Positions 1-11,567 of a DNA stretch of 64,000 nucleotides are shown here, in pieces. The stretch covers positions 1,612,001 to 1,676,000 of the forward strand of contig JAPEHQ010000013.1 of assembly GCA_027405735.1 (NCBI GenBank), in the 5' to 3' direction. The DNA is from Mucor racemosus. Its lineage: Eukaryota > Mucoromycota > Mucoromycetes > Mucorales > Mucoraceae. Under the pieces are notes generated by a model that saw only the letters and a program-made list of their open reading frames with translations, had not been told where the DNA came from and did no database searches. How positions within the stretch are numbered: the first letter of the stretch is position 1; each line of letters starts with the position of its first letter. Both the position numbers and the translations under genes were made by a program.

Positions 1-343
1 GTAGAAAAAACAAGTAGAAAAAAAAAGACAAAAGATTAGAACAAAAAGGCAGATTTTTCTTCTTCCTTAAATAACCCTAATCTCCCCTCGGTAGACTGAG
101 GGAAGCAGTCTACTCTAGCCCGTGATATCCTTTCTAACCTCATCAATACCAATCCAACCTTGCTCAACATGATCATTTCAAGATAAATTTACATATTGCA
201 TTATGTCTAGAAAATAAATGCAATGAATTGTTTTTATTTTTATGTAAAATAAATGTTTGTGTGTTTGCGGAAAGAAGTTGTATATAAAATAAAAAAGATG
301 AATAATATAATTAGAAAAAAAAAGTAAGCGAGGAAAAGAAGAT
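1..343. other. 3' flank of RPA1, no gene seen
   Basis: AT-rich sequence downstream of the Pol I subunit gene. Open frames here are short and low in complexity. A short inverted repeat, GTAGACT and AGTCTAC near 92-115, could form a small hairpin. Nothing else is supported. Confidence 0.5.
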
Positions 344-3300
344 TTAAGCTTCTGATGTAAGGGGTTGAAGAACATCGAAAGAACCAGTACCGCCTTCAAC
401 AACACGGCCAACAACAATACGAGATGATGGTGAGTCAAGAGTATCATAATCACCATGGCTATTATTTATATGAATCGAATTAGTAAAATGTTAAATATAT
501 TACATGATTGTATAAACTTACAGTGTAGCTTCAGTCAAGAATTTACAGGTAGATTCGAAACTCATCTTGAGGAAAGGAGCAACATTAGAACCGATACCAA
601 TACGAGAGAATGGCTTGTAACCACCTTCAAATGTCATGTAATCAGCAATAACTGTCAAATGACGACGATCGACCTTGATACCGTAAACACCAAAGACAGC
701 AGCAACTTCCTTGATAACGGCATTTCTAGCAGCTTCGACACCATAAGTATTCAAAATGGCAGCAATATCGTTAGTATCGATAAAGTTAACATCGATCAAA
801 TCAGCAAAAGGCCACATGCCTCTCAAGTTAACACCCTCAGTTTGAAGACGCTTGGAAGTATCATTCTCAGTAGGGTTAACATATTCGAAACAAGTTTGAA
901 TACCCTTAATTTCATGAACAACAACACGAGCACAAGATTCTTCAATCAAACCAACCATCAAAATCTTCTTGGTATCAGCAGGGAAAACCATATCAATTTG
1001 ACAGTAAGAACCATTGACATCGTCAAAGACAAACTTCTTACAGTATTTGCTCTTTTGAACAGCATTCTGTTCAAGGCTTCCATTCTTGGATGAAGCTCTC
1101 TTGGGAGCATCATCTTCATCATCCTCACCAGCTAAAATAGCTTCTTCAAACTCGGCTTCTTCATCTTCAAGAGACTTTTCAACCTCATCAGTGACCATAT
1201 CTTCCTCATCAGCTTCATCATAAGTAGCTTGTTGCTTGTTTTGTGCAGATGTACGAGCAGACTTGGCATCACCTTCATTAGCAGCATCAGAATCGTAACC
1301 ATCTTGAGCAGCAGCATCACCGAGATTTTCATTAAAGTTGTCATCATTAGGACCAGTCATCTTATGAGCCTTTCCAATGTCATCAGCCTTCTTGGTATCC
1401 TTAATATCCTTACGAATTAACTCTTCCAAATCCTTCAAGAAAGTAGAAGACAAAACCTCCTTAATTCTGTTGGCAGTAACACGATATTCTTCGTTATATT
1501 CACTTTCATTAAAGAGATTGAGACGAATAGAATATGTCTTTGATCTACGGTAATTGTTTTCAGCAGATTTAGCAGTAGTCTTTTCGGTAACTGATACATC
1601 ATCGACAAGTTGAGCCAAAGTTAATCTAGAAGCAGCCTTACAGAATTGAGAAGACTTCTTGGGAGTAGTTTCAGCACGAAGAGGCAACAACATAGTAGGA
1701 GTCTTGATCTTACGAGCAGCTGTCATAATAATTTCACGAAGACGAGGAATACCCAAAGTAACATTAGCAGCACCATAACCAGCAAAATGGAAAGTATTCA
1801 AAGTCATTTGAGTAGATGGCTCACCAACAGATTGAGCAGCAAGTAAACCAACAGATTCACCAGCTTCAACTAAACTGTGAAGATACTTCAAGTTCATCAA
1901 AGCCTTAAACTTACTCTTGGTCAAACCAGCATAACGAGCAGTGTTCTTGGGAACTTCAGCATCCTTATCAAAAGGCATGTTATCAGGATTCTTTTCCATA
2001 TAATCCTTCATGGCAATAGCGAAACGTTCAGAAACGACACCAAGATGAGTACCAGGGTTGTAAACAGACAATGCAGGATCGTACTTGTTGGGCTTCTTGA
2101 GAGCCTTCTTAGCATAATCTTCACCCTTTTTAGTTTCAAGAGATTCCAAAGCAGCCTTGGGGTTATATTTTTGGGAGAGAGCTTCGAAATTGTGAGCAGA
2201 GAAACTGAATTGATTAATGTGTTTAGCCTTAATAACATCCAAAGAATCTTCACCATAATGGAATTGCAATACGGAACCATCAGAATCACGGACAGTGTGA
2301 TCATAATGAACACGCAAACCTTCAAGATGTTTAATCAAACAACGTTGCAAGTAACCAGAACGAGATGTCTTGACAGCAGTATCAATCAAACCTTCACGAC
2401 CAGCCATACAATGGAAATAGTATTCTTGAGGACGAATACCAGTCAAGAAACGACCAGTAACGAAACCACCAGCACGAGCACTAGTATCGAAAGGACGGAA
2501 AGAAGGAAGAGATCTACCAGAAACCATAAGAGGTACACGACGACCTTCAAGTTCTTGTTGACCAAGCAAACAAGAGATTTGAGTAGCATTGACATTGGAA
2601 CCCTTGGCACCAGAAACTGTCATCATTTGCATGTCATTCTTGGGGAAAGGACGAACTAAACCATTGGGAAGACAAGTTTGTGTAATAGAAGAAGTTAATT
2701 TGTTGACCTTGGCCTTCATGGCGTTATCAAGACCAGCCAATTTATTGTCATCACGAATAACTTCATTCATACGAAGCTTGAATTCCTTCTTGAGAACTTC
2801 TTCGCTAGATGATTTAGCAGTTTCGGTCAAACCGAGGAACTCTATATGAGCTTCATCACCAAGACCCTTACCACCATCCAACAAATCTCTACGCCATTTA
2901 TCACCTTCAGTTGTCAAAATCAAATCATCCATACGACAAGTGAAACCATGATGTTGAATAAACTTGATGAAAAGACGGCCCAAGATACTCAAAAGCATAC
3001 CAGCAGATTCAGGACCGTAGATTTCATAAACGGAATGTACAAGACCAAATGAGGATGCACCGAATTGAGATTTATCAAGGATACCATGAATTAATTCACC
3101 TTCCATAACATTAACAATCTCTTCATCCTTAGCATTAGGGCCCCAGAACTTGGCAGGAACCTTACTCTTGGATGTCATGTTGAGTTGAGATTTACCCCAA
3201 GTCAAATTCTTGAGAACAGTAGAAAGCACTTGCTTACCAGTCCACAAAGGTTGAGGCTTGATAATAGTAGGAGGCACAGTTTGAATCTTTCCACCACCAG

Positions 3301-5490
3301 TACCATCAATTTCAGGACGCAAAGAACCGTACAAGAGTTGATGATATTCTTCCTTGGTAAAGAAAGTATCACGAGAAGTCATCCATACACCGGAATCAAC
3401 ACTATCTTGAATAAGACCACGGAGAGGATCACCACTAGTAGGTACCAAGTATTGGTTATCAGTATTGGCAATGAAAGAGGCTTCAGCGCGAGCAACTTCA
3501 TTTTGAGGGAAATGAATATTCATCTCATCACCATCAAAATCGGCATTGTAAGTATTACAATTGGCATAATGCATACGAATAGTCTTTTCACCAGGCAAGA
3601 TACGAGCTTTGTGAGCCATGATGGAAGGCTTATGAAGAGTAGGTTGACGATTCAACAAAAGCATATCACCATTACGAATATGACGCAAAACCTTCTTGTT
3701 GACTGTTTGAGTACGAGTAGCGTAAGGATTGTTGCCGGTTTGAGCAGTATGAGAGCTTTGAGGGGCTAAAAGAGAATTGGCAAGAGCAATACGAGATTCA
3801 ATACTTAAATCAGCGAGAACATCAATAGATTGATCTTCATTTTGAACATGAGTAGCACCAGGCCATTTGTTGGGACCATTGATAACGGCTTGTCTCATTT
3901 CCTTGATGTTGTGAGGAGTAACAGGCTCAGGGTAAGTAAGCTTTGTAGCGAATACAGGAGGAATACCAATTTCAGATGTCTCAATGAAAGGATCAGGTGA
4001 AATAACGGAACGAGCGGCATAATTGACACGCTTACCCATCATATGCTTTCTGAACAAACCTTCCTTCTTTTCCAATGCCTGACGAATACCAGGAGGCAAA
4101 GTCTTACCTTGAGCAACTTGAGTAGGATTTTTAGTCGAATCGATGAAAGAATTGACAGCATGTTGAAGATTGATGATGGATTCAACAAAGTTGTTACGAA
4201 TACGATCTACCTTGGATTTATCAAGTTGTTCTTCATCAGTAGCACTTTGAAGATCTTCAGAGAAATCACGAACAAGATGACTACCCTTAAGAATAGCAGA
4301 TAAAAGTTCATTTTGAGGAGATTCGAAAATCTTATCACCCATTACGGAAGGAGGACGGAAACGAGTAGGAGCAACAGCGAGAGTCTCAATGAAAAACATG
4401 TGGTAAGTAGCTTTCTTGATATAAGAAGGAGTACGAGGATCACGAGCACCATATAATAAGGTAGTAGCATCACCTTCCTTTTCAAACAAAGCTTGAACTT
4501 GCTTACGAACTTCGTAATTGGTCATGAAACGTTGGCCACTGCCATTGAAACCTTTGACTTCATCAGTAAGACCAATGTTGTCCTTTAAACGATCCATATG
4601 GGCTTGTTCCTTTTTGGTGAGAGCAAGTTGGAAAAGCTTGGCTGCTCCATCACGACGGACAGGAGGTGAAATACCTTGACAGTTGAGACATTTTTTGGTG
4701 TGAACACATTGCTTCATGAATTCACCCATAATCTTCTTACGAACATCATTGATAACGGTGACCTTGTAATCTTTAGCAGCATATTTGCGAGCTTCCTCAT
4801 CAGTTAAACAATTCTTGACAAATGTATCAATATAATCAATGTAATCCTCGGCATTAGCTAATAAAAGACTGGCTTCTTCCATTTTATCTTCAAGAGTTTC
4901 ATCATCTTTGCTAGATTTAGCAGCTTTTTTGTTGTTGAAATAAACTTCATCTAATGCTTGAGCTTCACGGACCATACCGTGTTGCAATAAGGTTAATTGA
5001 CCTGTATATTTCTTCATCTATTATGTATCAAATGTCAGTTTAATCAAGCGTTTTCTCGGGCAAAATAGATTTAGTTACGTACCACAGCACGAGAAATACG
5101 GAAATGATGACAGTAAACACACTTGGAGCGAAGAATAGCATAAAGATTATCAAAAAACATTGGGTTATAAGCAGGAATAGGAACCTCAATGTGACCATAA
5201 TGACCAGGACAATTGAAATGATCTTGAGAACAAGTAGCACAACTATATCCGGGAAAAAAGGTCAATATACAAGATGAATTATATTTATGAAAAAAACTAT
5301 TTTACATTTGAGTCTTTTGATAAGGACCAAGAGCAGGATCATAAAGACCACCCTTGGTAGGATGACCTAATGTGTCAAAAAGAACTGGGTTTACAATTTG
5401 TTTGACAGATATCTTTCTAATTTCACTAGGCTCATAAAATGAGAAAGAGACAGAGTCAACCTCTGTACCAATAGGAACTGAAATGTTCAT
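344..5490 (-). CDS. RPA1: RNA polymerase I largest subunit (A190/RPA1)
   Basis: Catalytic largest subunit of RNA polymerase I, which makes the rRNA precursor in the nucleolus. My model has four exons on the minus strand: 5306-5490, 5083-5242, 522-5017 and 344-458. Introns are 63, 65 and 63 nt with GT..AG ends, giving 1651 residues; yeast Rpa190 is about 1664. Exon 2 carries the N-terminal zinc-binding clamp signature with CATC and CPGHYGH (about residues 64-80). The Mg-binding catalytic motif NADFDGD lies at about residues 606-612. A long acidic tract near 1377-1419 sits in the jaw region and is typical of the Pol I subunit. There is no YSPTSPS tail, which excludes RPB1. The last exon ends in SRIVVG..., the usual A190 C-terminus. 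The start at 5490 gives a normal N-terminus and no upstream in-frame alternative looks better. Confidence 0.97.
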
Positions 5491-7803
5491 ATTGAGTTAA
5501 AGGTCTTGTATAAGATTTAAAGGAGACTCTTGAAGTGAAGAAGAAGAAGATTTTTTGATGTTTGTATACACATTTGACTATTTCTTTTGCTACTTCCGCC
5601 TCTCAGTTTCAAAAAAAAGTAAAAAAAAAAAAGTAAAACAGTCGGGAAAGCATCAAGCCACTACATCAACATGCAAAATAGCATCCAGCACCCGCGAAAA
5701 TGCGTTTCGCATATAGAATTTTATCAAAAAATATAGTTTGAGACAAGGCAACGATAGATTTGCGGCTATTTTTCCAGTTTTTCTGGCATTATCTACACTG
5801 GTCCTTTTCAGAAAATCATTTTTTAAACATTTGAACCTATTGTTAATATCGGAACGGGTAATTGCTTTCGACAGATTAGTAAAATCAGAGGTTTAGATGC
5901 TTTTAAAGCGCTCTTTTACTTTCATTTGCCATAGAACCAAATGTCTTTTTTATCAAAATAATAATATTATGGCAGAATTCAAGTATGAAAGCTACTTTTG
6001 CGGCATCTTTGGTACATGTAATCACCCTTACTTACGTTTGATTGATACTATTCAACAAATACCCCACATCAGGATGATTTTCTGGTGGTGGTGGTCGAAA
6101 TTATTAAACCACCGCCCACATTTCCATCTTCATTTTAGATATATTTTCACATTTTGATGGATTGCTCAACAAATACAATAAGAAGCAAAGGTAGCTTATT
6201 AAGAGTTATTTGCATAATTTTTTTTTGTGATTCTAATGGTAGTATGCACAAACAATGTTTTTATTAAAATTTCCGAGCAATATTTAATATTACAAATGCA
6301 GTTTTTTGAACAAAATTCAATGTTGTCAATAATTAATACGAAATTGAGTTATTACATCTGTTTTTTTTTGAAGAATTCTGGTCATTTTGTACTAATATTT
6401 ATCATAAAATAGCGATTTCGATCGATTGTCCCTAGTAGCAAGGAAAATTTGCTGCAATCGCTCAAATTTCGATGACCAAAAAAAAAAAAAAAATCGAGAT
6501 ACTGCATCAAAAAGTAACTACAAAGTTGCAAGCATGGATTTCATTATCATCTTGGCTTCTTTGCATCTACTCTTCATATCAGCATTACTGTTTATATCAA
6601 TACTCTAAAATCTTGTGATTGACTTGCGTTGAGAAGAAATAGGCATTTAACAGTAATAAGTTTTATGTATAATACATTCTCCAACTTGGCTTATCACAAA
6701 AAATAATTATATATTGGTTGTATGTCGGGTATGATATATAAAGAATGAAAGTGAAATCATAAATGATCTTGTTATTTGTCCTTCAGTAATGATTTTCAGA
6801 TGTTTTTACCCAAACTTATACCGTAAATCAAACAATTGAACAGAAAATACTTTCACTGATAGGTTTGTCTAATCAAAATGTATTGAAATAAAAATCGCAC
6901 AAATGCAATCACTTGTGTAAGATGGGATTGGTTTGCCCTACAATGCCTTTCCTTGTACCCAGTTGTCGTTTCTCGAAAATCCATAATTGGATGGCTGATG
7001 CTCTAAAAAAAGATATTTCGCGTGATTGAGAAAAACAACAAGTAAAAGCAGATAAACTATGGATTAAAAGGTATATGATACTATTGGAATGTATAAGAGG
7101 CTCTCAGTTTATAATGGGACATTTAGTAGCATGAGCATCCAGTAGTCTATTGAGACATTCTATTTTAAAGAGTTTTTAGAAATATAAATAATTGGATTTT
7201 GATATACTAAATTATAATAAAAACAAAAGTGCAAATCCTGTTCTTTCCGATTGCATTTTTTGATTTTGTTGTTTTGTGCTAAAAATTATGCTTGATTTCT
7301 TTTTTTAGAAAAAAAAGCCATTTCGGCATTGACCGTGTATAATTTGGTTTTGAGTCATAACTTTTTTCAAATGCACGTAAATCCTGAATTTTACTCATTG
7401 GTATTTTATGGTTTGGATAATATGCAGAGATGAGGAGTAGTACAATTGATTATTCATTTGATATTTGGTATATGTTATCAATAATAAACAAAATAGATAA
7501 AACTGAAACCTTGACCTGGTTAAAGATTACAAGGAATGAAGTCATTTTATCACTTTAGACCCTGTTAGAAACGGCATGAACCTAGAAAATGATATAATAA
7601 GCAAAAAAAAAAACTATGGATGAGTAGTTTTACCTGAAAAAGGGTAAACAAACTTGCGACACCCGAGCAACTTTCAGGCTATTTAATTTAAACCCATGAG
7701 ATCATGCATAAAAATACGATATATAAAAAGGACGCCTAAAGGCTTTAACCTTCTTTCTTCTCTATATTTCTTTACTGTAAAAAAATATTGATATTGGATA
7801 ATC
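5491..7803. other. Intergenic region, 2.3 kb
   Basis: AT-rich spacer between the divergently placed RPA1 and phosphate-carrier genes. It must contain both promoters. The open frames in it (for example near 5900-6600) are short, contain homopolymer runs and show no recognisable domain. I found no tRNA, tandem array or transposon ends. Confidence 0.5.
7720..7729 (+). promoter_or_regulatory. TATA box of the phosphate carrier gene
   Basis: TATATAAAAA lies 75 nt upstream of the carrier start codon, followed by a pyrimidine-rich leader. The position and sequence fit a core promoter for a highly expressed gene. Confidence 0.6.
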
Positions 7804-8924
7804 ATGTCTGTTGAAAAAAAGACCATTCCCCTTTATTCCACCAACTATTTCTTGGCTTGTACTTTGGCTGGTGTCCTTGCTTGTGGGTAATGTATTCAAC
7901 TATAATTTATGCACGGCATACCAAACTCATCCTCTCCGTTTTTAGACCTACTCATTCACTTGTAACTCCTTTGGATTTAGTTAAATGCCGTAATCAGGTA
8001 ATTTTTATGAAAGATAGAGTAATTTTGGATGATATATTTACATATTTGTAGGTTAAACCTGGACTTTACCCAAGTGTATTTCAAGGTTGGAAGGCAATTG
8101 CTAATGCTGAAGGTTTCCGTGGTATCTTTACAGGTATTGGACCTACTGCCATTGGTTATTCATTACAAGGTGCAGGAAAATACGGTCTTTACGAAGTATT
8201 CAAGTACAAGTATGGCAACATTGTTGGTGAAGAAAACGCCCATAAATACCGTACTTTGGTTTACTTGTCTGCCTCTGCTTCTGCTGAGTTTTTCGCTGAT
8301 ATCTTATTGTGTCCTATGGAAGCATTGAAAGTTAGAATGCAGACTTCCATTCCTCCTTTTGCTAAAACTACAGGTGAAGGATTCAAAAAGATCATGGCTG
8401 CTGAGGGAATTAATGGGTTCTATAAGGGCCTCGTTCCACTTTGGTGTCGTCAAATACCTTACACAATGGTCAAGTTTGCTTCATTTGAAAAGACTGTGGA
8501 AATACTCTACAAAACATTTATGCCAAAACCCAAATCAGAATATAGTAAGGTACAACAGTTGGGTGTTAGTTTTGCTGGTGGTTATATTGCAGGTGTTTTC
8601 TGCGCTGTTGTATCACATCCTGCTGATGTTTTGGTATCCAAATTAAATAACTTACCTGAACCTGCGCCTGGTCAGAAACAAGCTGGTGCAATGGATGTTG
8701 TCAAGAAATTGGGAATGCGTGGTCTTTGGACTGGCCTTGGTCCTCGTATTTTTATGATCGGTACTCTTACCTCGTTGCAATGGCTTATCTTTGATGTTTG
8801 TATTCACTCATTATTTGTATATCAAACATACTAACATTATTTCTTTTTATAGGCCACTAAAGCTTACCTTGGTCTTCCTACAACCGGTGGTGCTGAAGAG
8901 CCAAAAAAATTAAAACAAGATTAG
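7804..8924 (+). CDS. Mitochondrial phosphate carrier (PiC/Mir1 type)
   Basis: Inner-membrane carrier that imports phosphate into the mitochondrial matrix for ATP synthesis. Four exons (7804-7886, 7946-7997, 8052-8795, 8853-8924) with introns of 59, 54 and 57 nt give 316 residues, the normal carrier size. The three mitochondrial-carrier signatures are visible: PLDLVKCR near residue 36, PMEALKVRM near 132 and PADVLVSK near 234. The wording THSLVTPLDLVKCR and the phrase PLWCRQIPYTMVKFASFE are characteristic of phosphate carriers within the family. The N-terminus is short and has no long presequence, as in yeast Mir1. Exon phases are consistent at every junction. A TATA box lies 75 nt upstream. 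Whether it is the Mir1 or the Pic2 orthologue cannot be decided by eye. Confidence 0.95.
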
Positions 8925-9249
8925 GTTAAGATACCTAAGATTAATTTATACTATTAGAAAAATATTTGGGCGCTTTACATATTATGACGTTAAACATCTC
9001 ATGGGGCTCTTTTGAATTTCAAAATGTTCCTGAAGTTTCTATTATTGCAAATGCAGTATCATATTTTTTACTCCTTATATCATCATTTCTATTCCTATTA
9101 TTTATTTTATTGCTTGTTTGATAACCGTTACTTAAATATTGTATCCCATTATTTGTATCATATTATTTTAAAAGCCAAATAAAGTTTATTTATAACTTGA
9201 GGATCCTGATTCAAAAACTACATGATTTCCGGAGGTTTAAAATCATCAA
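8925..9249. other. 3' flank of the phosphate carrier gene
   Basis: AT-rich 3' untranslated and spacer sequence with AATAAA-like signals near 9178. It ends where homology to repeat family R-A begins. No gene is seen. Confidence 0.5.
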
Positions 9250-10329
9250 ATATTGTATTGTCTTGATCAAACGGTGAATAATATCCTTGGAATATGAAAA
9301 CAAAAAAAAGAGAAACAACACACGTAGAAAAGGATTTTCAAGGCTTTACATTATTTAGCACAATTAAGGTCATGCTAAATTGCACATTTCAGCCAATGTA
9401 AAAGCAGCATTACAGCGCATCAACCCATAAACTAAGCAAAATAAGCAGTATCTGCTATCGTAGAAACATACATTTTTCTACTAGAAAAGCTGTCTTTCAT
9501 ATCATAGATTCATTAAAAAATTGCAAAAGCGAGCCCGTAGAGCGACGCCATAATTGAGCATAACACGATCGAATGGCTAAGCCTTTTATACTACGGTATA
9601 TATCTAAGTTTTAAATGAAAATGCGTTTTTTTTTTTTTACTTTTCTTATATTTAACCACGCACAGTCTGAAAATTCAGTTTTTGTAGCGGACATTTTCGG
9701 GACTCATTTTATCCTTACCAACACTCATGATTTTGAACAAAAAACAGAAAAATCAAATTTTGATACCAAAATCAACGTTTAAATATACTACATTGTGAGA
9801 GAAAATTGTAGCCATGACTAATATACATTTTATAAAAACTTAATATTGAATTTTGAGTAATGAAAATTTGTACTTTTGCCCCAAAAACGGATTTTTGATT
9901 AAAGGATTTTCATGTAATATTTTGCAATGAAAATGTTTGTTATTTTTTATTGAGCAAATAGAGCGTTAAATGTTGTATATGTGTATATTTTTTGTTTTTA
10001 TAGTTGGTAGTATAACTAACTCTAAATTTGCAAAATCAGAAAAAAAAAATTAAAAAATGTCAAAATTGATGATCTGGACAAGAATAATTTTTTAAATTAA
10101 TATTCCGCTTATAAGCCTTGTGAGTCTTAAAAACAAGAGATTTTATAATACTGGAGAACTTTTTCAAGAATTTACGATGCTATATCCACTTGATTCAAGC
10201 TAATTACTGTAAATCTTTATACATGTTAATATTGTGTGATAGTTTATTTGATGATAATATAGTCTTACTTTATAACTATTGCACTAGAGGTGATGTACAT
10301 TGAGTTTTAGTCTTAGCTCTCCAATATTG

Positions 10330-10981
10330 TAAATTATAAACATAAACATGATGGCCACCAGCACTGGAACCTATTGCCGCCTTTTTTCCCTCTTTGTCCC
10401 AAGCCAATTTATTCACTACTTTACTAGAACCAACTTAAGTACTTACAGATGGTTCCTCGGTATTTGCATTCAAATTCCATAAATTTGTTGCATCCACCGC
10501 CGGTTAATCGTAAGATAATGAACCTTTTGATTTGTAATCCTTATTTTCAAGAAGTCAGCTAACTGATCTATGATGACAATAACATTCTCGGTTGTTCTTA
10601 TTTTCTAAAAAGCAAGATCCTGGAAGCGGAATATATGAGGCATACCCACTTGTTGGATTTAGCTATATAAAATAAGCTGAACTTAAATGTGCTGTGTTAC
10701 TAATGTAAATAAAATGACCTGACAATGGAATGCCAGAAAGATATAATCGATCCAAAGCTGATCTTACAGATAATTGTAATATAGAATTTGTATATAAATA
10801 GGACAAATTATTGCTATTAAATAAAGATTACCTTCAGTTTTTGTGTGTGATTTAATTTAACAAGTTTCTTTATTAAATTATACATTTTTTCTTGCTCCAT
10901 TATTTATTCTAAATCCTGGCATTTCAAAATTAAATTGACTGGTTCCATCAACAGTAGTATCAAACGTATCATCAGCCCGCC
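10330..10981 (-). pseudogene. Dynein intermediate chain WD40 fragment (copy A)
   Basis: Read on the minus strand, 10330-10480 encodes a WD-repeat segment, VNKLAWDKEGKKAAIGSS followed by VYVYNL. This matches the C-terminal part of cytoplasmic dynein intermediate chains (ALNKVRW..DGR..AVGDSEG..YDL pattern). The preceding piece, with VDGTS, lies at about 10930-10981, separated by an inserted block. The frame has an in-frame stop (ST-stop-VGSS) and the insertion, so it is not functional. The same fragment recurs in copies B and C. The dynein assignment rests on the pattern of conserved residues I recognise, not on a search. Confidence 0.65.
10487..10935. repeat. Inserted block inside R-A copy A
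   Basis: About 445 bp present in copy A and absent at the equivalent site of copies B and C. It starts near TGTTGCATCC and ends near CCTGGCA, so the ends are LTR-like (TG..CA), but I find no clear 5-bp duplication. Parts resemble 51930-52540, for example a shared stretch around ATAATGAACCTTTTG and TATAGAATTTGTATAT. Confidence 0.4.
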
Positions 10982-11089
10982 TTATGATTTATGTCAATCT
11001 AAAATCAGACACATCCCATTGTCACTGTTATAAGCTATGAAAAGCTTGATTTTTAATAATACGGTAATCAGTAAATAAACAACCAGATT

Positions 11090-11531
11090 GTTGTAAATGT
11101 ATGTAATAAAGAAAGATAAGTACGTGAGAATTGGTCAATCTTTATTAAATATAAAAACGAGATGGGGAAAATCAAATGAAGGGTGAATGTCTACTGCTAT
11201 TTATATTTGATTTAAGGATTGCTTACACACCTGTCTAGAACAGTGTTCTCATACTAAAATTTAGTGTCACTCCTCACTTATGCTAATGTAATTATATTCA
11301 GATATAGATGATCAGTCTAAAGTCTTTAGTTGCTCTTGGCAACACTAATTATTAATATTCTTTACTTTCTATCTTTTATTCTAAGTCTAGATTATCAGAA
11401 CTTAGCTTGTGTGATTATCAGGGTAATCATTTACAGTGTTTATATGACACATATGCTAAATATGTTAAGGCATAGTTTATTGTCATATTTAAACTACGAT
11501 TTAAGGTACATTTATATATGCAAATACAACA
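11090..11531 (-). repeat. 3' LTR of chromovirus 1
   Basis: Left copy of the direct repeat on the plus strand, which is the element's 3' LTR. It starts TGTTGTAAATG and ends TACAACA in plus-strand terms. It pairs with 16398-16840 and is preceded by the duplication CAGAT. Confidence 0.93.
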
Positions 11532-11567
11532 TCACCTCCCACCAGGCTGAATAAGCCGCTTGTTCTT

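Larger units (their letters stand above)
9250..11089 (+). repeat. Dispersed repeat family R-A, copy A, first part
   Basis: From about 9250 this sequence matches 53310-55310, 57830-59005 and, inverted, 61000-62900, over more than 1 kb with scattered substitutions. Markers shared by all copies include the stretch from TTTCAAGGCTTTACATTATT near 9340 to the end of the segment near 10320. Copy A lacks the 5' part found in the other copies, and a chromovirus interrupts it at 11090; it resumes at 16841. The central 1 kb is non-coding. The last part carries a dynein intermediate chain fragment. I read it as a decayed multi-copy element of unknown class. Confidence 0.8.

Noticed and set aside
455..1093. 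A 212-codon plus-strand frame and others antisense to RPA1
   Set aside because: They lie wholly antisense to well-conserved Pol I subunit exons and have no family features; they are shadows of the coding strand.
11330..11554. 74-codon frame in the chromovirus 1 LTR, duplicated at 16639-16866
   Set aside because: Its duplication merely reflects the two LTRs.
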